The notes beneath the pieces are model-generated. The model saw only the letters and a list, made by a program, of their open reading frames with translations, was not told where the DNA came from and did no database searches. A program made the translations under genes and the position numbers. From Azonexus hydrophilus (GTDB lineage Bacteria; Pseudomonadota; Gammaproteobacteria; Burkholderiales; Rhodocyclaceae), in the NCBI RefSeq assembly GCF_905120355.1, contig NZ_CAJHOB010000007.1, positions 1 through 64,000 of the forward strand: DNA of 64,000 bases, read 5' to 3'. Below, one piece after another: positions 16,011-25,900 of this stretch (positions within the stretch are counted from its first letter, which is position 1; each line of letters begins with the position of its first letter).

Positions 16011-16068
16011 GCGGACTTAAAATCCGGAGCCGAAAGGCGTGCGGGTTCGATTCCCGCTCCGGGCACCA
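16011..16068 (+). tRNA. 3' fragment of tRNA-Leu(UAA), the attR of island E1
   Basis: The sequence carries the anticodon arm with TAA (GCGGACTTAAAATCCG), a variable arm, a T arm (GCGGGTTCGATTCCCGC), the acceptor 3' strand CTCCGGGC and an encoded CCA, but the 5' third of a tRNA is missing upstream. This is the chromosomal remnant left when an element integrates into a tRNA 3' end and supplies a new end to the functional gene, which should lie left of the window. Confidence 0.85.
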
Positions 16069-16101
16069 GCTGTCTTACGGCAGAAAAAAGCACCGCCCCC
16101 T

Positions 16102-17202
16102 TCAGCTGGCGACGCTGACCGTTTCTACCGGCACCCGCGGTGACAGGGCGCAGAAAAGTTCATAGGCGATGGTGCCGGCGGCGGCGGCGACGGCTTCGGC
16201 CGGAACGTTACCGGCTTCGCCCGGTCCCCACAGGGTCACCGGGCTGCCCAGGCCGGCTTCCGGGATGTGGCTGAGGTCACAGGCGAGCATGTCCATCGAC
16301 ACCCGCCCCAGCGTGCGGCTCATGCGGCCGGCGACAGCAATCGGGGTGCCGGTAGGAGCGGAGCGCGGGTAACCGTCGGCGTAGCCGCAGGCGACGATAC
16401 CAATCCGCATCGCCTGTTCGGCAACGAACAGGCCACCGTAGCCGACGCGCTCGCCCGGAGCAATCTGTTGCACGGCGATGATGCGGCTTTCCAGCGCCAT
16501 GGCTGCCTGCAGGCCAAATTTGTCAGCCAGTGTGTCGGCAAAGGGGCTGCCGCCGTAGAGTATGATGCCCGGCCGCACCCAGTCGCCATGGCCTTCGGGG
16601 TGACGCAGGATGGCGGCAGAATTGCCCAGGCTGACCGGTCCACGCCAGACCCCGGCCAACAAACGAAAACGCGCCAGTTGCCAGTTCACGCCCAGCGCAT
16701 CGTCGGCGTTGGCAAAGTGGGTCATCAGGCTGAGATTGAGGCTGGGGATTTTTTCCAGACTGGCCCATGCCTGCGGCAGGGTGCGCTCATCAAAGCCCAG
16801 GCGGTTCATGCCGCTGTTGATTTTCAGGTGTAGATTGAGTGTGTGTTCGGCCGTGCAATGCGCTGCCAGCATGTCGATTTGTTCGACGCAATGCACTGCG
16901 GCATGCAGATCATGCGCCACCACCTGGCGGGCATCGGCTTCGCTGAAGATCCCTTCGAGCAGAAGAATGGGATGACGGAATCCTGCAGCCCGCAGAGCCA
17001 CGGCATTTTCACATTCGAGCAGCGCAAAGCCGTCGGCCTCACTGCGTAGCGCCTCGGCAGCCCGCATCTGGCCATGGCCGTAGGCGTCGGCCTTGATCAC
17101 GGCCCAGGCGCGCGAATCAGGGGCCTTGGCTTTCGCCACGCGGTAATTGTGCTGGATGGCCGCAGGGAAAATGCGGGCACGGATGGGGCGGGAAACATTC
17201 AT
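16102..17202 (-). CDS. alr: Alanine racemase
   Basis: 366 residues from ATG 17202 (MNVSRPIRARIF). The PLP lysine is Lys37 in AVIKADAYGHG, the second catalytic residue is the Tyr of VGYGG in the C-terminal half, and the ADGYPRS and GRVSMDM blocks are also typical. It interconverts L- and D-alanine for peptidoglycan and acts as a cytosolic dimer. The longer open frame up to 17262 lacks family character, so the ATG is chosen. First chromosomal gene after E1. Confidence 0.93.
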   Translation of the reverse strand: MNVSRPIRARIFPAAIQHNYRVAKAKAPDSRAWAVIKADAYGHGQMRAAEALRSEADGFALLECENAVALRAAGFRHPILLLEGIFSEADARQVVAHDLHAAVHCVEQIDMLAAHCTAEHTLNLHLKINSGMNRLGFDERTLPQAWASLEKIPSLNLSLMTHFANADDALGVNWQLARFRLLAGVWRGPVSLGNSAAILRHPEGHGDWVRPGIILYGGSPFADTLADKFGLQAAMALESRIIAVQQIAPGERVGYGGLFVAEQAMRIGIVACGYADGYPRSAPTGTPIAVAGRMSRTLGRVSMDMLACDLSHIPEAGLGSPVTLWGPGEAGNVPAEAVAAAAGTIAYELFCALSPRVPVETVSVAS

Positions 17203-17380
17203 CCTGGAAAATCCGGTGATCGACGGAAAAGGCCTGCGCCAGAGTGCGCCGGGCGAAAGCATGGCAGAGTCGGGGCGGCGAGAAAAGAGGCATTTGCCTG
17301 GACAAGGCTGGCCCGGCTGGCCCTGCGCGCTGGATTGGCACGGTGCTGCATGCAGAAACAGTGCACTGTGGTGGGCACGG

Positions 17381-18283
17381 TCACGCGACCTGCTCCTTCA
17401 ATTTGCGCCGGGCGAAACTGATGAAGGTCGTCAGCAGCTTGGACTGAAACCGGTCACGTGGGTGAATCAGGTGCAAATCGCGCTGCAGGATGGGGTTGAG
17501 CGGGATGCCGACCAGGGTGCCATGCAGGATTTCTTTCTCCGCCACGGCGCGCGACACGATGCTGAAGCCCAGCCCGGTGGCCACCACGCCTTTCAGGGCT
17601 TCCGGGCTGCCGAGTTCCATCTGGGTTTTCAGGCGTTCCGGCGCAATGCCCTGGGCAGAGAAGTAGGCATCGGTGATTTCACGGGTGCCGGAGCCGGGTT
17701 CGCGGGAGATGAATTCGTAGTCCACCAACTCGCTGGCACTCAGCTGCCGGGAGTGCGCCAGGGGATGATCGGGAGCGCAAATCACCTGCAATTCGTCTAC
17801 ACAGCAAACCTGGCTGGCGAGCGTGGCCAGTTTCCCCGGCGCCTCGATCAAGCCGACATCGAGACTGTTGGCGGCCACCTGGTTTTCGATGGTTTCGGAG
17901 TTGCCCACAATCAGACGCGCCCGCACCTGTGGATACAGGGCGTTGAACTCTCCCAGCACGCGTGGCAGCAGGAATTCGGCAATCGTGGTGCTGGCGCCGA
18001 CCAGCAGTGCCCCGCGCATTTCACCGGTCAGTTCGCCCAGTCGCTGATCCATTTCATCGTTGAGGGCGAGAATCCTGCCGGCGTATTCATACGCCAGCTC
18101 CCCCGCCGGCGTCAGTGCGATGCTGCCATGCCGGCGCTCGAACAGACGGGTGGCATACTGCTCCTCCAGTTGCTTGATCTGGAAGGTCACGGCGGGTTGG
18201 GTCATGAACAAGGCATCGGCGGCCTTGGTGAAACTCAGATGCCGGGCTACGGCATGAAAAATCTGCAGGCGCCGGTCTGCCAT
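17381..18283 (-). CDS. LysR-family transcriptional regulator
   Basis: 300 residues from ATG 18283. The N-terminal HTH (FHAVARHLSFTKAADALFMT, TQPAVTFQIKQLE) is followed by a two-lobed effector domain. It is divergent from lplT across 170 bases and next to alr, so either could be a target. The effector is unknown; the sequence resembles the CysB/CbbR-like branch in general layout, but no metabolite can be named. Confidence 0.9.
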   Translation of the reverse strand: MADRRLQIFHAVARHLSFTKAADALFMTQPAVTFQIKQLEEQYATRLFERRHGSIALTPAGELAYEYAGRILALNDEMDQRLGELTGEMRGALLVGASTTIAEFLLPRVLGEFNALYPQVRARLIVGNSETIENQVAANSLDVGLIEAPGKLATLASQVCCVDELQVICAPDHPLAHSRQLSASELVDYEFISREPGSGTREITDAYFSAQGIAPERLKTQMELGSPEALKGVVATGLGFSIVSRAVAEKEILHGTLVGIPLNPILQRDLHLIHPRDRFQSKLLTTFISFARRKLKEQVA

Positions 18284-18453
18284 GGCGCGCACTCCGCGGG
18301 TTGGGAAGGTCGTTATTCAACCACACTCTGCAACACTATCCGGCAACCCCCTGTTTTTTATTCGCTTTCAAAACTGCAGAAGACGGCATTTCCTGTGCCG
18401 TGCTGCAGTCGTGGTATAAACCACGCCGCAAGCAACAAACCGGGGTCTGATCC

Positions 18454-19704
18454 GTGCCGTTCGGCTTTTACATCATCATGGCCGCGCAGTTTTTTTCCGC
18501 GCTGGCTGACAACGCATTGCTCATCGTCGCCATTGCCGCCCTGCGTGACATGCAGGCGCCAACCGAGTACGAGCCGCTGCTGAAAACTTTCTTCACCGTC
18601 TCCTACGTGGCCCTGGCGGCGTTCGTCGGCCCCTTCGCCGACTCCATGCCGAAGGGACGGGTGATGCTGATCAGCAACACGATCAAGATTTTCGGCTGTG
18701 CCCTGATGTTTTTCCACGTCCATCCCCTGCTCGCCTATGCCGTCGTCGGGCTGGGCGCAGCGGCCTACTCGCCGGCCAAATACGGCATCCTGACCGAATA
18801 CCTGCCGCACCGCCTGCTGGTGGTCGCCAATGGCTGGATCGAAGGCTTGACGGTTGGCGCCATCATCCTCGGCGTGGTGATCGGCGGTACCCTCATTCGC
18901 CCTGGCGTGACGGATCAGTTGCTGGCGCTTGAAATACCATTTGTCGACTCGCCGGCGGAAGTCGCCATCGTCGTCATTGCCCTGCTCTACCTGATCGCCG
19001 CCGCATTCAATCTCTACGTACCGCACACCGGCGTGCCGGACAAGCCGCTGCGGAAAAACCCCTTCTTCCTCATTCACGAATTCAAGTATTGCCTGGCCTT
19101 GCTCTGGCGTGACCCACTCGGCCAGATTTCCCTCGCCGTCACCACCCTGTTCTGGGGCGCGGGCGCCACCTTGCAGTTCATCGTCATCAAATGGGCCGAT
19201 ACCGCGCTGGGCATGGGGCTCACTCAGTCGTCCATGCTGCAGGGGGCAGTCGCCATCGGTGTCGCCGCCGGGGCCATCCTCGCTGCCCGAATGATCACTT
19301 TGCGCACCTCGGTCAAGGTGATTCCGCTGGGCATTGCCATGGGCCTCATCGTGCTGGCGATGAATTTCGTGCACAACACCTATCTGGCCGTGGCGCTGCT
19401 GATCCTGATCGGCGCGCTGTCCGGTTTTTTTGTGGTGCCGATGAATGCGCTACTGCAGCACCGTGGTCATATCCTGATGGGCGCCGGACACTCGATTGCC
19501 GTGCAGAACTTCAACGAGAACCTCTCCATCCTGGTCATGACCGGCCTGTATTTCCTGATGGTACGTGCCGATCTGTCGATCTACTGGGTGGTCAGTCTGT
19601 TCGGTCTGTTCGTCAGCGGCCTGATGATCCTCATTCGCCGCCGTCATTTCGCCAATCAGCGTCGGCATGACGACGTGCAGTACCTGGATGACAGCGGCCA
19701 CTGA
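18454..19704 (+). CDS. lplT: Lysophospholipid transporter LplT (MFS)
   Basis: 416 residues from GTG 18454, with about twelve membrane helices and the LplT opening MPFGFYIIMAAQFFSALADN. LplT flips 2-acyl-glycerophospholipids across the inner membrane for reacylation. In enterobacteria lplT is coupled to the acyltransferase gene aas; here the next gene is unrelated, so the partner must be elsewhere. A palindrome around a TATAAA box at about 18411-18424 may be part of its promoter. Confidence 0.9.
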   Translation: MPFGFYIIMAAQFFSALADNALLIVAIAALRDMQAPTEYEPLLKTFFTVSYVALAAFVGPFADSMPKGRVMLISNTIKIFGCALMFFHVHPLLAYAVVGLGAAAYSPAKYGILTEYLPHRLLVVANGWIEGLTVGAIILGVVIGGTLIRPGVTDQLLALEIPFVDSPAEVAIVVIALLYLIAAAFNLYVPHTGVPDKPLRKNPFFLIHEFKYCLALLWRDPLGQISLAVTTLFWGAGATLQFIVIKWADTALGMGLTQSSMLQGAVAIGVAAGAILAARMITLRTSVKVIPLGIAMGLIVLAMNFVHNTYLAVALLILIGALSGFFVVPMNALLQHRGHILMGAGHSIAVQNFNENLSILVMTGLYFLMVRADLSIYWVVSLFGLFVSGLMILIRRRHFANQRRHDDVQYLDDSGH

Positions 19705-19730
19705 TTTCAGCCCCTACGGAAAGAATCTGC

Positions 19731-20033
19731 ATGCCTTACCTGCTTCAAGTCGACTTCCCCTACTCGGGCCCCTGGGGCGATGAAATGAGCGCCGCCATGC
19801 GCGATCTGGCACAGTCGATTGCTCAGGAACCTGGCTTGCTGTGGAAAATCTGGACAGAAAGTCAGGCTACGGGTGAAGCCGGTGGTGTGTACCTGTTCGC
19901 GGACCGCGCCAGTGCTGAAAATTACCTCGCCATGCACAGTGCGCGCCTGGCTGGATTTGGCATAGCCCCCGTACGTGCCCGGATTTTCTCGATCAATAGC
20001 GAACTTTCTGCACGCAACCGGGCTCCGCTCTGA
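19731..20033 (+). CDS. YdhR-family putative monooxygenase
   Basis: 100 residues, matching the small dimeric alpha/beta-barrel YdhR family: LLQVDFPYSGPWGDEM, PGLLWKIWTE, GGVYLFADRASAENYL. Members resemble heme-free, cofactor-free monooxygenases but lack a confirmed substrate. It follows lplT after 26 bases and may be cotranscribed with it. Confidence 0.85.
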   Translation: MPYLLQVDFPYSGPWGDEMSAAMRDLAQSIAQEPGLLWKIWTESQATGEAGGVYLFADRASAENYLAMHSARLAGFGIAPVRARIFSINSELSARNRAPL

Positions 20034-20105
20034 CCTGTTGCCGCCCGCGCAAAAACCTGCGCGAGCGGGTAACATGGCGCACCTGCATATAAGTACACTC
20101 TGATC

Positions 20106-21311
20106 ATGCCGCTCCGCCGTCCCCATCGCCTTCTGCTGATCACTCTGCTGCTCGTGCTGTTGGCGCTGCTGGCGTTCGGCATGACGCGCCTGTTCGGACC
20201 CCAGGTGCGTACGCTGACCGTTGTTGAAGGGGCGATTCGTCAGGCGGTGGTCGCCAGTGGCAAGGTCCGTTCGCCGCAACGCAGCGAACTGGCGGCACAG
20301 ATCAGTGGCCAGGTCCGGACGGTGAATGTCGTGGAAGGTCAGGCGATCACCCCCGGCGAACTTCTGCTCACTCTGGACGACCGCGAACTGCAGGCAGCGC
20401 AAGCCCAGGCTGCGGCCCAGCTAGCGCAGGCTGAATTGCGTCTGCAGCAGCTGCAGCAGCTGGTGGAGCCGCTCAATCAGGAAAGCCGGCGCCAGGCTGA
20501 AGCCACCCTGACCCAGGCGAAACTGCAGTACCAGCGGGTCGAGGCGCTGGTGGCGCGCGGTTTCTACAGCCCGAATCAGCTCGACGATGCGCGTCGAGCG
20601 CTGACGGTGGCGGAAAGCCAGTTTGCCGCTTCGCGCCTGCAAGCGGGCAGCAATGCCCGCGGTGGCAGCGATTATCGTCTGGCGCAGAATGCGGTGACGC
20701 AAGCGCGAGCCAATCTTGCCCTGGCCGAAGCCCGGCTGGCCTACGCCACCCTGGTCGCACTACGTGCCGGCACGATCCTGAACCGGCTGGTGGAACCCGG
20801 CGACAGCGTGCAACCCGGCAAGGTACTGCTCACCCTGTCGCCTGCCGGCAACACCGAACTGGTGGTGCAGATCGACGAAAAAAACCTGCGCTGGCTGGCG
20901 CTTGGGCAGTCGGCGCAGGTTTCTGCCGACGCCTGGCCGGACCGGAATTTTCCGGCGCAGATCAACTACATCGGGCCAGCGGTTGACCCACTACGTGGCT
21001 CGGTCGAAGTCCGTCTTCTCGTGCCGCAACCTCCTGCCTACCTGAAGGAGGACATGACGGTTTCCATTGACATCACCACCGGCACCAACGACAAGGCGCT
21101 CCTGCTGCCGCTGGAAGGCGTGCGCGGCACACCGGGCGATTATTGGGTGTTGGTGATCCGCGATGGCGTCGCCATGCGCCAGTCCGTGCAACTGGGGCTG
21201 CGTAATGCGGCGCAACAGGAAATCCTGGACGGCCTTGCCACAGGTGAATTGGTCGTTGCCAGCAGTGAAACCAGCGTTGCGGCGGGTGATCGCGTCCGTG
21301 CCCGCCACTGA
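20106..21311 (+). CDS. Periplasmic adaptor subunit of an ABC exporter (HlyD/MacA family)
   Basis: 401 residues. An N-terminal membrane anchor (about 8-28) is followed by the lipoyl/hairpin architecture: beta domain, long coiled-coil hairpin (about 95-190, rich in Ala/Gln) and beta-barrel. It would link the inner-membrane pair encoded just downstream to an outer-membrane channel or act on a lipid or hydrophobic substrate. The order adaptor-permease-ATPase resembles DevBCA/MacAB. Substrate not evident. Confidence 0.88.
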   Translation: MPLRRPHRLLLITLLLVLLALLAFGMTRLFGPQVRTLTVVEGAIRQAVVASGKVRSPQRSELAAQISGQVRTVNVVEGQAITPGELLLTLDDRELQAAQAQAAAQLAQAELRLQQLQQLVEPLNQESRRQAEATLTQAKLQYQRVEALVARGFYSPNQLDDARRALTVAESQFAASRLQAGSNARGGSDYRLAQNAVTQARANLALAEARLAYATLVALRAGTILNRLVEPGDSVQPGKVLLTLSPAGNTELVVQIDEKNLRWLALGQSAQVSADAWPDRNFPAQINYIGPAVDPLRGSVEVRLLVPQPPAYLKEDMTVSIDITTGTNDKALLLPLEGVRGTPGDYWVLVIRDGVAMRQSVQLGLRNAAQQEILDGLATGELVVASSETSVAAGDRVRARH

Positions 21312-21320
21312 GCCTGCGCC

Positions 21321-22544
21321 ATGCCTGCCCTGTCCTCCTGGCTGCCTTTTGAATGGATTGCTGCCACCCGTTTTTTGCGCGAAGGGCGGGCGCAAACGCT
21401 GCTGATCATTGTTGCGGTAGGTGTCGGGGTGGCGGTGATCGTTTTCATGTCGGCGCTGCTGTCGGGGCTGCAGGGCAATCTCGTCAAACGTACCTTGAGT
21501 TCGCAGGCGCATGTGGTGCTGCTGCCCACGGAGGAAATCGCCCGTCCGCAGCAAGACGATGCGGGCGCTGTGATCCAGCGGCAAGCGCAGCGCCTGCGTT
21601 CCATTGACCAATGGCAGGCCTTGCGCGCCCGCCTGGAATCCTTGCCGGAAATCAGCGCGGTCTCCCCCGTCGCCTCCGGCCCTGCCTTCGCAGTGCGCAA
21701 TGAAGCGAACAAGGCCATCAGCCTGTATGGCATCGTGCCGGAGCACTACATCCAGGTCATCGATCTGCACGAAAAAATCGTCGCCGGTGAGTTGCGCGTC
21801 AACGCCGGGGAAGCGGTGATCGGTATCGAACTGGCGCGCGAGCTGGGCGCTGGTCTGGGCGACAAGCTGCGCGTCAATGCCAGCAACGGTGCCACCGACA
21901 CCCTGACCATCGTCGGCCTGTTCGATCTGGGCAACAAGATCGCCAATGGTCGCAACGTCTATGTCGGGCTGCGCAGTGCGCAGAACCTGCTCGACCTGAT
22001 CGGCGGGGTATCGAACATCGATCTTGCCCTGCGCGACATGTATGCGGCAGAAACCCTCGCCCAGCGTCTGGCCGGTGAAACCGGTCTGGTTGCCGACAGC
22101 TGGATCAAGACCAACAGCCAGTTTTTCACGGCGCTGAACTCGCAGCGCATGTCGAGCAACCTGATCCGCTTTTTCATCGCCCTGTCGGTGGCCTTCGGCA
22201 TTGCCAGCGTGCTGGTGGTGTCGGTTGTCCAGCGGGCCAAGGAAATCGGCATTCTGCGCGCCATGGGGACCCGTCAGGGACAGATCCTGCGTATTTTCCT
22301 GCTGCAAGGGGGCATTGTCGGCCTGCTCGGCTCTCTGCTCGGCTCAGCGCTGGCGCTGCTCTGCCTGACGTTGTGGCGCCTGCTGGCCACCAATCCGGAT
22401 GGGACACCGCTGTTCCCGATCGAATTGCCGCCGGCTCTGGTCCTGATCACTGCCGCCGGCGCCAGTCTGGTGGGTGTGATCGCTGCCCTTCTGCCGGCCC
22501 GCCGTGCAGCACGTCTCGATCCCGTGGTGGCGATCCGTGGCTGA
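21321..22544 (+). CDS. ABC transporter permease, FtsX/MacB type
   Basis: 407 residues: a first membrane helix at about 25-50, a large periplasmic domain, then three helices in the last 150 residues with the FtsX signature around [20 protein letters not shown]. It begins ten bases after the adaptor gene and overlaps the ATPase gene by eight bases. It probably forms a mechanotransmission-type exporter with its neighbours rather than a classical pore. Confidence 0.9.
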   Translation: MPALSSWLPFEWIAATRFLREGRAQTLLIIVAVGVGVAVIVFMSALLSGLQGNLVKRTLSSQAHVVLLPTEEIARPQQDDAGAVIQRQAQRLRSIDQWQALRARLESLPEISAVSPVASGPAFAVRNEANKAISLYGIVPEHYIQVIDLHEKIVAGELRVNAGEAVIGIELARELGAGLGDKLRVNASNGATDTLTIVGLFDLGNKIANGRNVYVGLRSAQNLLDLIGGVSNIDLALRDMYAAETLAQRLAGETGLVADSWIKTNSQFFTALNSQRMSSNLIRFFIALSVAFGIASVLVVSVVQRAKEIGILRAMGTRQGQILRIFLLQGGIVGLLGSLLGSALALLCLTLWRLLATNPDGTPLFPIELPPALVLITAAGASLVGVIAALLPARRAARLDPVVAIRG

Positions 22545-23235
22545 AGTCCTGCGCCTGTCCCAGCTGCGTAAAAGTTACCTCAGCGGCGAAGAGGAAACGG
22601 AAATCCTGCACGGCATCGATCTCAGCCTGCAGTCCGGCGAATTTGCCGCGCTGATCGGCCCTTCCGGCTCCGGTAAAAGTACCCTGCTCAACCTGATTGG
22701 CCTGCTCGACCGCCCCAGCAGCGGCGAACTGCAGATCAGCGGCAGCGCCACCAGTCATCTGCCCGAGGCCGCCATCACCCGCCTGCGCGGGCAGCACATT
22801 GGCTTCGTGTTTCAGCAGCACCTGCTCATCCCGGCATTTACCGCGCTGGAAAACGTCATGATGCCGCTCCTGGTCGAACGGGGCCGCCCCGACCCGCAGA
22901 TGCGCCAGCGTGCGGCCGAACTGCTGGCCGCCGTCGGTCTGAGTGATCGCGCCGATTATCTGGCGGGCAAGCTTTCGGGGGGCCAGCAACAACGGGTAGC
23001 CATTGCTCGCGCACTGGCCATGCGACCGGCGCTGGTGCTGGCCGACGAACCGACCGGCAACCTCGACACGCAGACAGCGGACAGCATTTTTTCACTCCTG
23101 CGCCGGATCAATCAGGAAGATGGCACGACCTTCCTGATCGTCACCCATGATCCGCGTCTGGCCGCGCGCTGCGACCGCATCATCGAACTGGTCGACGGAC
23201 GGATTACGGCTGACCGGGAGAACCACCCAGCGTAG
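22537..23235 (+). CDS. ABC transporter ATPase, LolD/MacB type
   Basis: 232 residues from GTG 22537, which overlaps the permease stop. Walker [10 protein letters not shown] at about 49-57, ABC signature LSGGQQQR, Walker B VLADEPTG and the H-loop IVTHD are intact. It drives the adaptor/permease pair upstream. Its last 32 bases overlap in antisense with the 3' end of nagZ. Confidence 0.93.
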   Translation: MAEVLRLSQLRKSYLSGEEETEILHGIDLSLQSGEFAALIGPSGSGKSTLLNLIGLLDRPSSGELQISGSATSHLPEAAITRLRGQHIGFVFQQHLLIPAFTALENVMMPLLVERGRPDPQMRQRAAELLAAVGLSDRADYLAGKLSGGQQQRVAIARALAMRPALVLADEPTGNLDTQTADSIFSLLRRINQEDGTTFLIVTHDPRLAARCDRIIELVDGRITADRENHPA

Positions 23236-24244
23236 CCAGCACGTTCAAGGCTTCGCGGTAGGCGTGCGGATTAGGATAGCAGCAGGGTTGTTCCGGCACC
23301 AGACGCGCCACCCGCTGTGCCCGCGCTGCATCCAGCTGCGGTTGCCAGTGTGCCAGCACCTCGCCCACGGCCTCCGGCGCATTGCACAGTAGCAGCATGT
23401 CGCATCCCGCCGTCCAGGCCGCCTCGACCCGTGCCAGCATGTCGCCGACGACACCGGCGCCGGCCATCGACAAATCGTCGGTAAAAATGACACCGTCGAA
23501 GCCCAGGTCCTGGCGCAGGAAATCCAGCCAGCGGCGGGAGAACACTGCCGTGTGGCAATCAACGCAGGAATAGATGACATGCGCCGCCATCACTGCATCC
23601 AGCGGCAGTTCGCGGTAGGGGCGCAAATCTTCCGCCATGGCGGCAAGGCTGCGATCGTCCACCGGCAATTCGACGTGTGAGTCCGGAATCACATAGCCAT
23701 GACCGGGGAAATGCTTGCCGCAGCTGCCCATACCCGCAGCGTGCAGGCCTTCGCCCAGTGCCGCAGCCAGCGCGATCACCACGGCAGGATCGCGATGCAG
23801 CGCACGATCACCGATGACCCGCGACGGTCCGTAATCGAGATCAAGTACCGGAGTGAAGGAAAAATCGACGCCGCAGGCGCGCAATTCGGCGGCCAGCACG
23901 AAGCCGGCAGCGCGCGCCGCCGCCAGCCCGGCGGTGGGCTCCTGATCGTAGCGCTCACCGAGGCGGCGCATGGCAGGCAGATGGGTAAATCCGGCACGGA
24001 AACGTTGCACCCGCCCGCCCTCATGGTCCACCGCGATGAGCAGACGGGGACTCCGCAAGGCGTGGATTTCCGCACACAACGCGGTGAGCTGCGCGCGGTC
24101 ACGATAGTTGCGGGAGAACAGGATGATGCCCCCCACCAGCGGATGGCACAGACGTTGCCGGTCGAGCGCCGTCAGTTCATGGCCGGCGATGTCGATCATC
24201 AGGGGGCCGTAAGGGATCGACGCCAGGTTCGAAAAATCGTTCAT
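23204..24244 (-). CDS. nagZ: Beta-N-acetylglucosaminidase NagZ (GH3)
   Basis: 346 residues. The GH3 marks KHFPGHG with downstream DSHVELP, and the nucleophile block FTDDLSM, are present. NagZ removes GlcNAc from recycled anhydromuropeptides in the cytosol. It is the last gene of the ispD-ispF-pdxJ-acpS-nagZ series, with its ATG overlapping the acpS stop. Confidence 0.93.
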   Translation of the reverse strand: MNDFSNLASIPYGPLMIDIAGHELTALDRQRLCHPLVGGIILFSRNYRDRAQLTALCAEIHALRSPRLLIAVDHEGGRVQRFRAGFTHLPAMRRLGERYDQEPTAGLAAARAAGFVLAAELRACGVDFSFTPVLDLDYGPSRVIGDRALHRDPAVVIALAAALGEGLHAAGMGSCGKHFPGHGYVIPDSHVELPVDDRSLAAMAEDLRPYRELPLDAVMAAHVIYSCVDCHTAVFSRRWLDFLRQDLGFDGVIFTDDLSMAGAGVVGDMLARVEAAWTAGCDMLLLCNAPEAVGEVLAHWQPQLDAARAQRVARLVPEQPCCYPNPHAYREALNVLATLGGSPGQP

Positions 24245-24618
24245 CGCTGTTCCAGTATCACGTAAGCCACGGCGTAGTCCGCTTCGTCGCTGATGGAAAG
24301 GTGCGCGGTCAGGCCACGCTCGCTCAGTAGTTGCGCCAGGGCGCCATGAAAAACGAAGTACGGTTTGCCCAGGTCGTCGTGGCTGACCGCCAGCGCCGGC
24401 AGCAGTACCGGCGCGCGTACCCCGCTGCCATACGCTTTGGCGAACGCTTCCTTGGCGGCAAAGCGCTTGGCCAGGAAACGGCCCTTGTCGGCCGCCGCAG
24501 CGAAGTCGCTGTACTCATCCGCAGCCAGCAGCCGCGCCAGGGCGTGCTCGCCGTGCCGCTGCCACATGTCACGCAGACGGCTCACTGCCACGATGTCGGT
24601 ACCGATGCCAAAAATCAT
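24241..24618 (-). CDS. acpS: Holo-[acyl-carrier-protein] synthase
   Basis: 125 residues, the usual AcpS length. The metal-binding Asp8 (GIGTDIV) and the [10 protein letters not shown] motif are present. It transfers phosphopantetheine from CoA to apo-ACP. It overlaps pdxJ upstream and nagZ downstream by four bases each, the standard pdxJ-acpS pairing. Confidence 0.95.
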   Translation of the reverse strand: MIFGIGTDIVAVSRLRDMWQRHGEHALARLLAADEYSDFAAAADKGRFLAKRFAAKEAFAKAYGSGVRAPVLLPALAVSHDDLGKPYFVFHGALAQLLSERGLTAHLSISDEADYAVAYVILEQR

Positions 24619-25388
24619 GCGCGGGTCGCTACCTGTTCCGGCATGCTCGCTGCTGCCCGCATCAACGCCTTCATTTCGCGCACGGCTTCGCGCAAACCGA
24701 CAAATACAGCCCGGCTGACGATGGCGTGGCCGATATGCAATTCACGGATGCCCGGCAAGCGGGCCACGGGTTGCACGTTGTAGTAATTGAGCGCGTGGCC
24801 GGCGTTGAAACGCATGCCAAGCTGGCGGATCGCCTCGCCCGCAGCGCGGATTTTCTGCAGTTCCACCTGCACGGCCGGCGCTTCGATATCCCGCCCCTGA
24901 GCGTAGAAAGCATGCGCATAGGGGCCGGTGTGGATTTCGCATACTCGTGCGCCGATTCGCGCCGCAGCTTCGATCTGTTCGATTTCGGCATCGATGAACA
25001 CGCTGGTCATGATGCCGGCGTCGCGCAGGCGGGAGATGATCTCGCGCAGTCGCGGCTCCTGACCGAGCACGTCGAGTCCCCCTTCGGTGGTGATCTCGTG
25101 CCGTCCTTCCGGTACCAGCATGGCCATCTCCGGCCGCAAGGCGCAGGCGATACCGACCATTTCCTCGGTGGCGGCCATCTCCAGATTGAGCTTGATCTGG
25201 GTCGATTCGCGCAGCCGCTGCACATCGGCATCCTGAATGTGGCGCCGATCTTCGCGCAGGTGCACGGTGATGCCGTCGGCGCCGCCCAGATGCGCTTCGA
25301 CTGCCGCCCATGCCGGGTCTGGCTCATAGGTGCGGCGCGCCTGGCGCAGCGTGGCGACGTGGTCAATATTGACGCCGAGTTCGATCAT
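24615..25388 (-). CDS. pdxJ: Pyridoxine 5'-phosphate synthase
   Basis: 257 residues, with the full PdxJ pattern from [20 protein letters not shown] to the C-terminal [15 protein letters not shown]. It condenses 1-deoxyxylulose 5-phosphate with aminoacetone phosphate to pyridoxine 5'-phosphate. Deoxyxylulose 5-phosphate is also the MEP pathway precursor used by IspD/IspF upstream, so the cluster joins two users of one metabolite. Confidence 0.95.
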   Translation of the reverse strand: MIELGVNIDHVATLRQARRTYEPDPAWAAVEAHLGGADGITVHLREDRRHIQDADVQRLRESTQIKLNLEMAATEEMVGIACALRPEMAMLVPEGRHEITTEGGLDVLGQEPRLREIISRLRDAGIMTSVFIDAEIEQIEAAARIGARVCEIHTGPYAHAFYAQGRDIEAPAVQVELQKIRAAGEAIRQLGMRFNAGHALNYYNVQPVARLPGIRELHIGHAIVSRAVFVGLREAVREMKALMRAAASMPEQVATRA

Positions 25389-25408
25389 CTTGTCATCCTT
25401 CGCAAAAT

Positions 25409-25900
25409 TCAGGCGGGCGCCCGGGTAAGCAGAACCACCGCCTGTGCTTCAATCGCCTCGGCCCGGCCGAGGTACCCCAGTTTTTCGTTGGTCTTGCCCT
25501 TGACGTTGACACACGCTGCGGCAACACCCAGATCGGCGGCGATATTGGCCACCATGGCCGGAGCATGCGGCGCCAGCTTGGGCTGCTGAGCAATCAGGGT
25601 GGCATCGACATTCACCACCTGCCAGCCTGCGCTGGCTACGAGGGAGACAGCGGCGCGCAGCAGCACACGGCTGTCGGCCCCCTGGTAGCGCGGGTCAGTA
25701 TCGGGAAAATGCCGCCCGATATCGCCCAGGCCCGCCGCACCGAGCAAGGCATCGGTGATGGCATGCAGCAAGGCGTCGGCATCGGAGTGGCCGAGCAGGC
25801 CCAACGGGTGATCAATCTCCACCCCGCCCAGGATCAGTTTGCGCCCGGCCACCAGACGGTGGACGTCATAGCCTTGCCCGACCCGGAAATCGATGCTCAT
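25409..25900 (-). CDS. ispF: 2-C-methyl-D-erythritol 2,4-cyclodiphosphate synthase
   Basis: 163 residues from ATG 25900. Zinc ligands Asp and His in GQGYDVHRL, and [17 protein letters not shown] and DIGRHFPD blocks, are all present. It makes the cyclic diphosphate of the MEP isoprenoid route. Its start overlaps the ispD stop by four bases. Confidence 0.95.
   Translation of the reverse strand: MSIDFRVGQGYDVHRLVAGRKLILGGVEIDHPLGLLGHSDADALLHAITDALLGAAGLGDIGRHFPDTDPRYQGADSRVLLRAAVSLVASAGWQVVNVDATLIAQQPKLAPHAPAMVANIAADLGVAAACVNVKGKTNEKLGYLGRAEAIEAQAVVLLTRAPA

Larger units (their letters stand above)
1..16068. mobile_element. Integrative phage-like island E1 (left end outside the window)
   Basis: Everything from the left edge to the tRNA-Leu fragment at 16011-16068 behaves as one integrated element. 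A tyrosine recombinase lies 180 bases from the tRNA fragment, its genes include a toxin-antitoxin pair, a primase, a helicase, phage ejection-type proteins and a TerS-like protein, and ordinary chromosomal genes begin at once on the other side with alr. Most genes run leftward on the minus strand in overlapping series; a separate plus-strand operon of small genes sits at 937-2990. No portal, capsid or tail gene is seen here, but the left part is missing, so completeness cannot be judged. The whole tRNA copy and attL should lie left of position 1. Confidence 0.85.

Noticed and set aside
20991..22307. Minus-strand open frame of 438 residues
   Set aside because: Antisense to the ABC permease and adaptor genes; low-complexity His/Gln/Asp-rich product.
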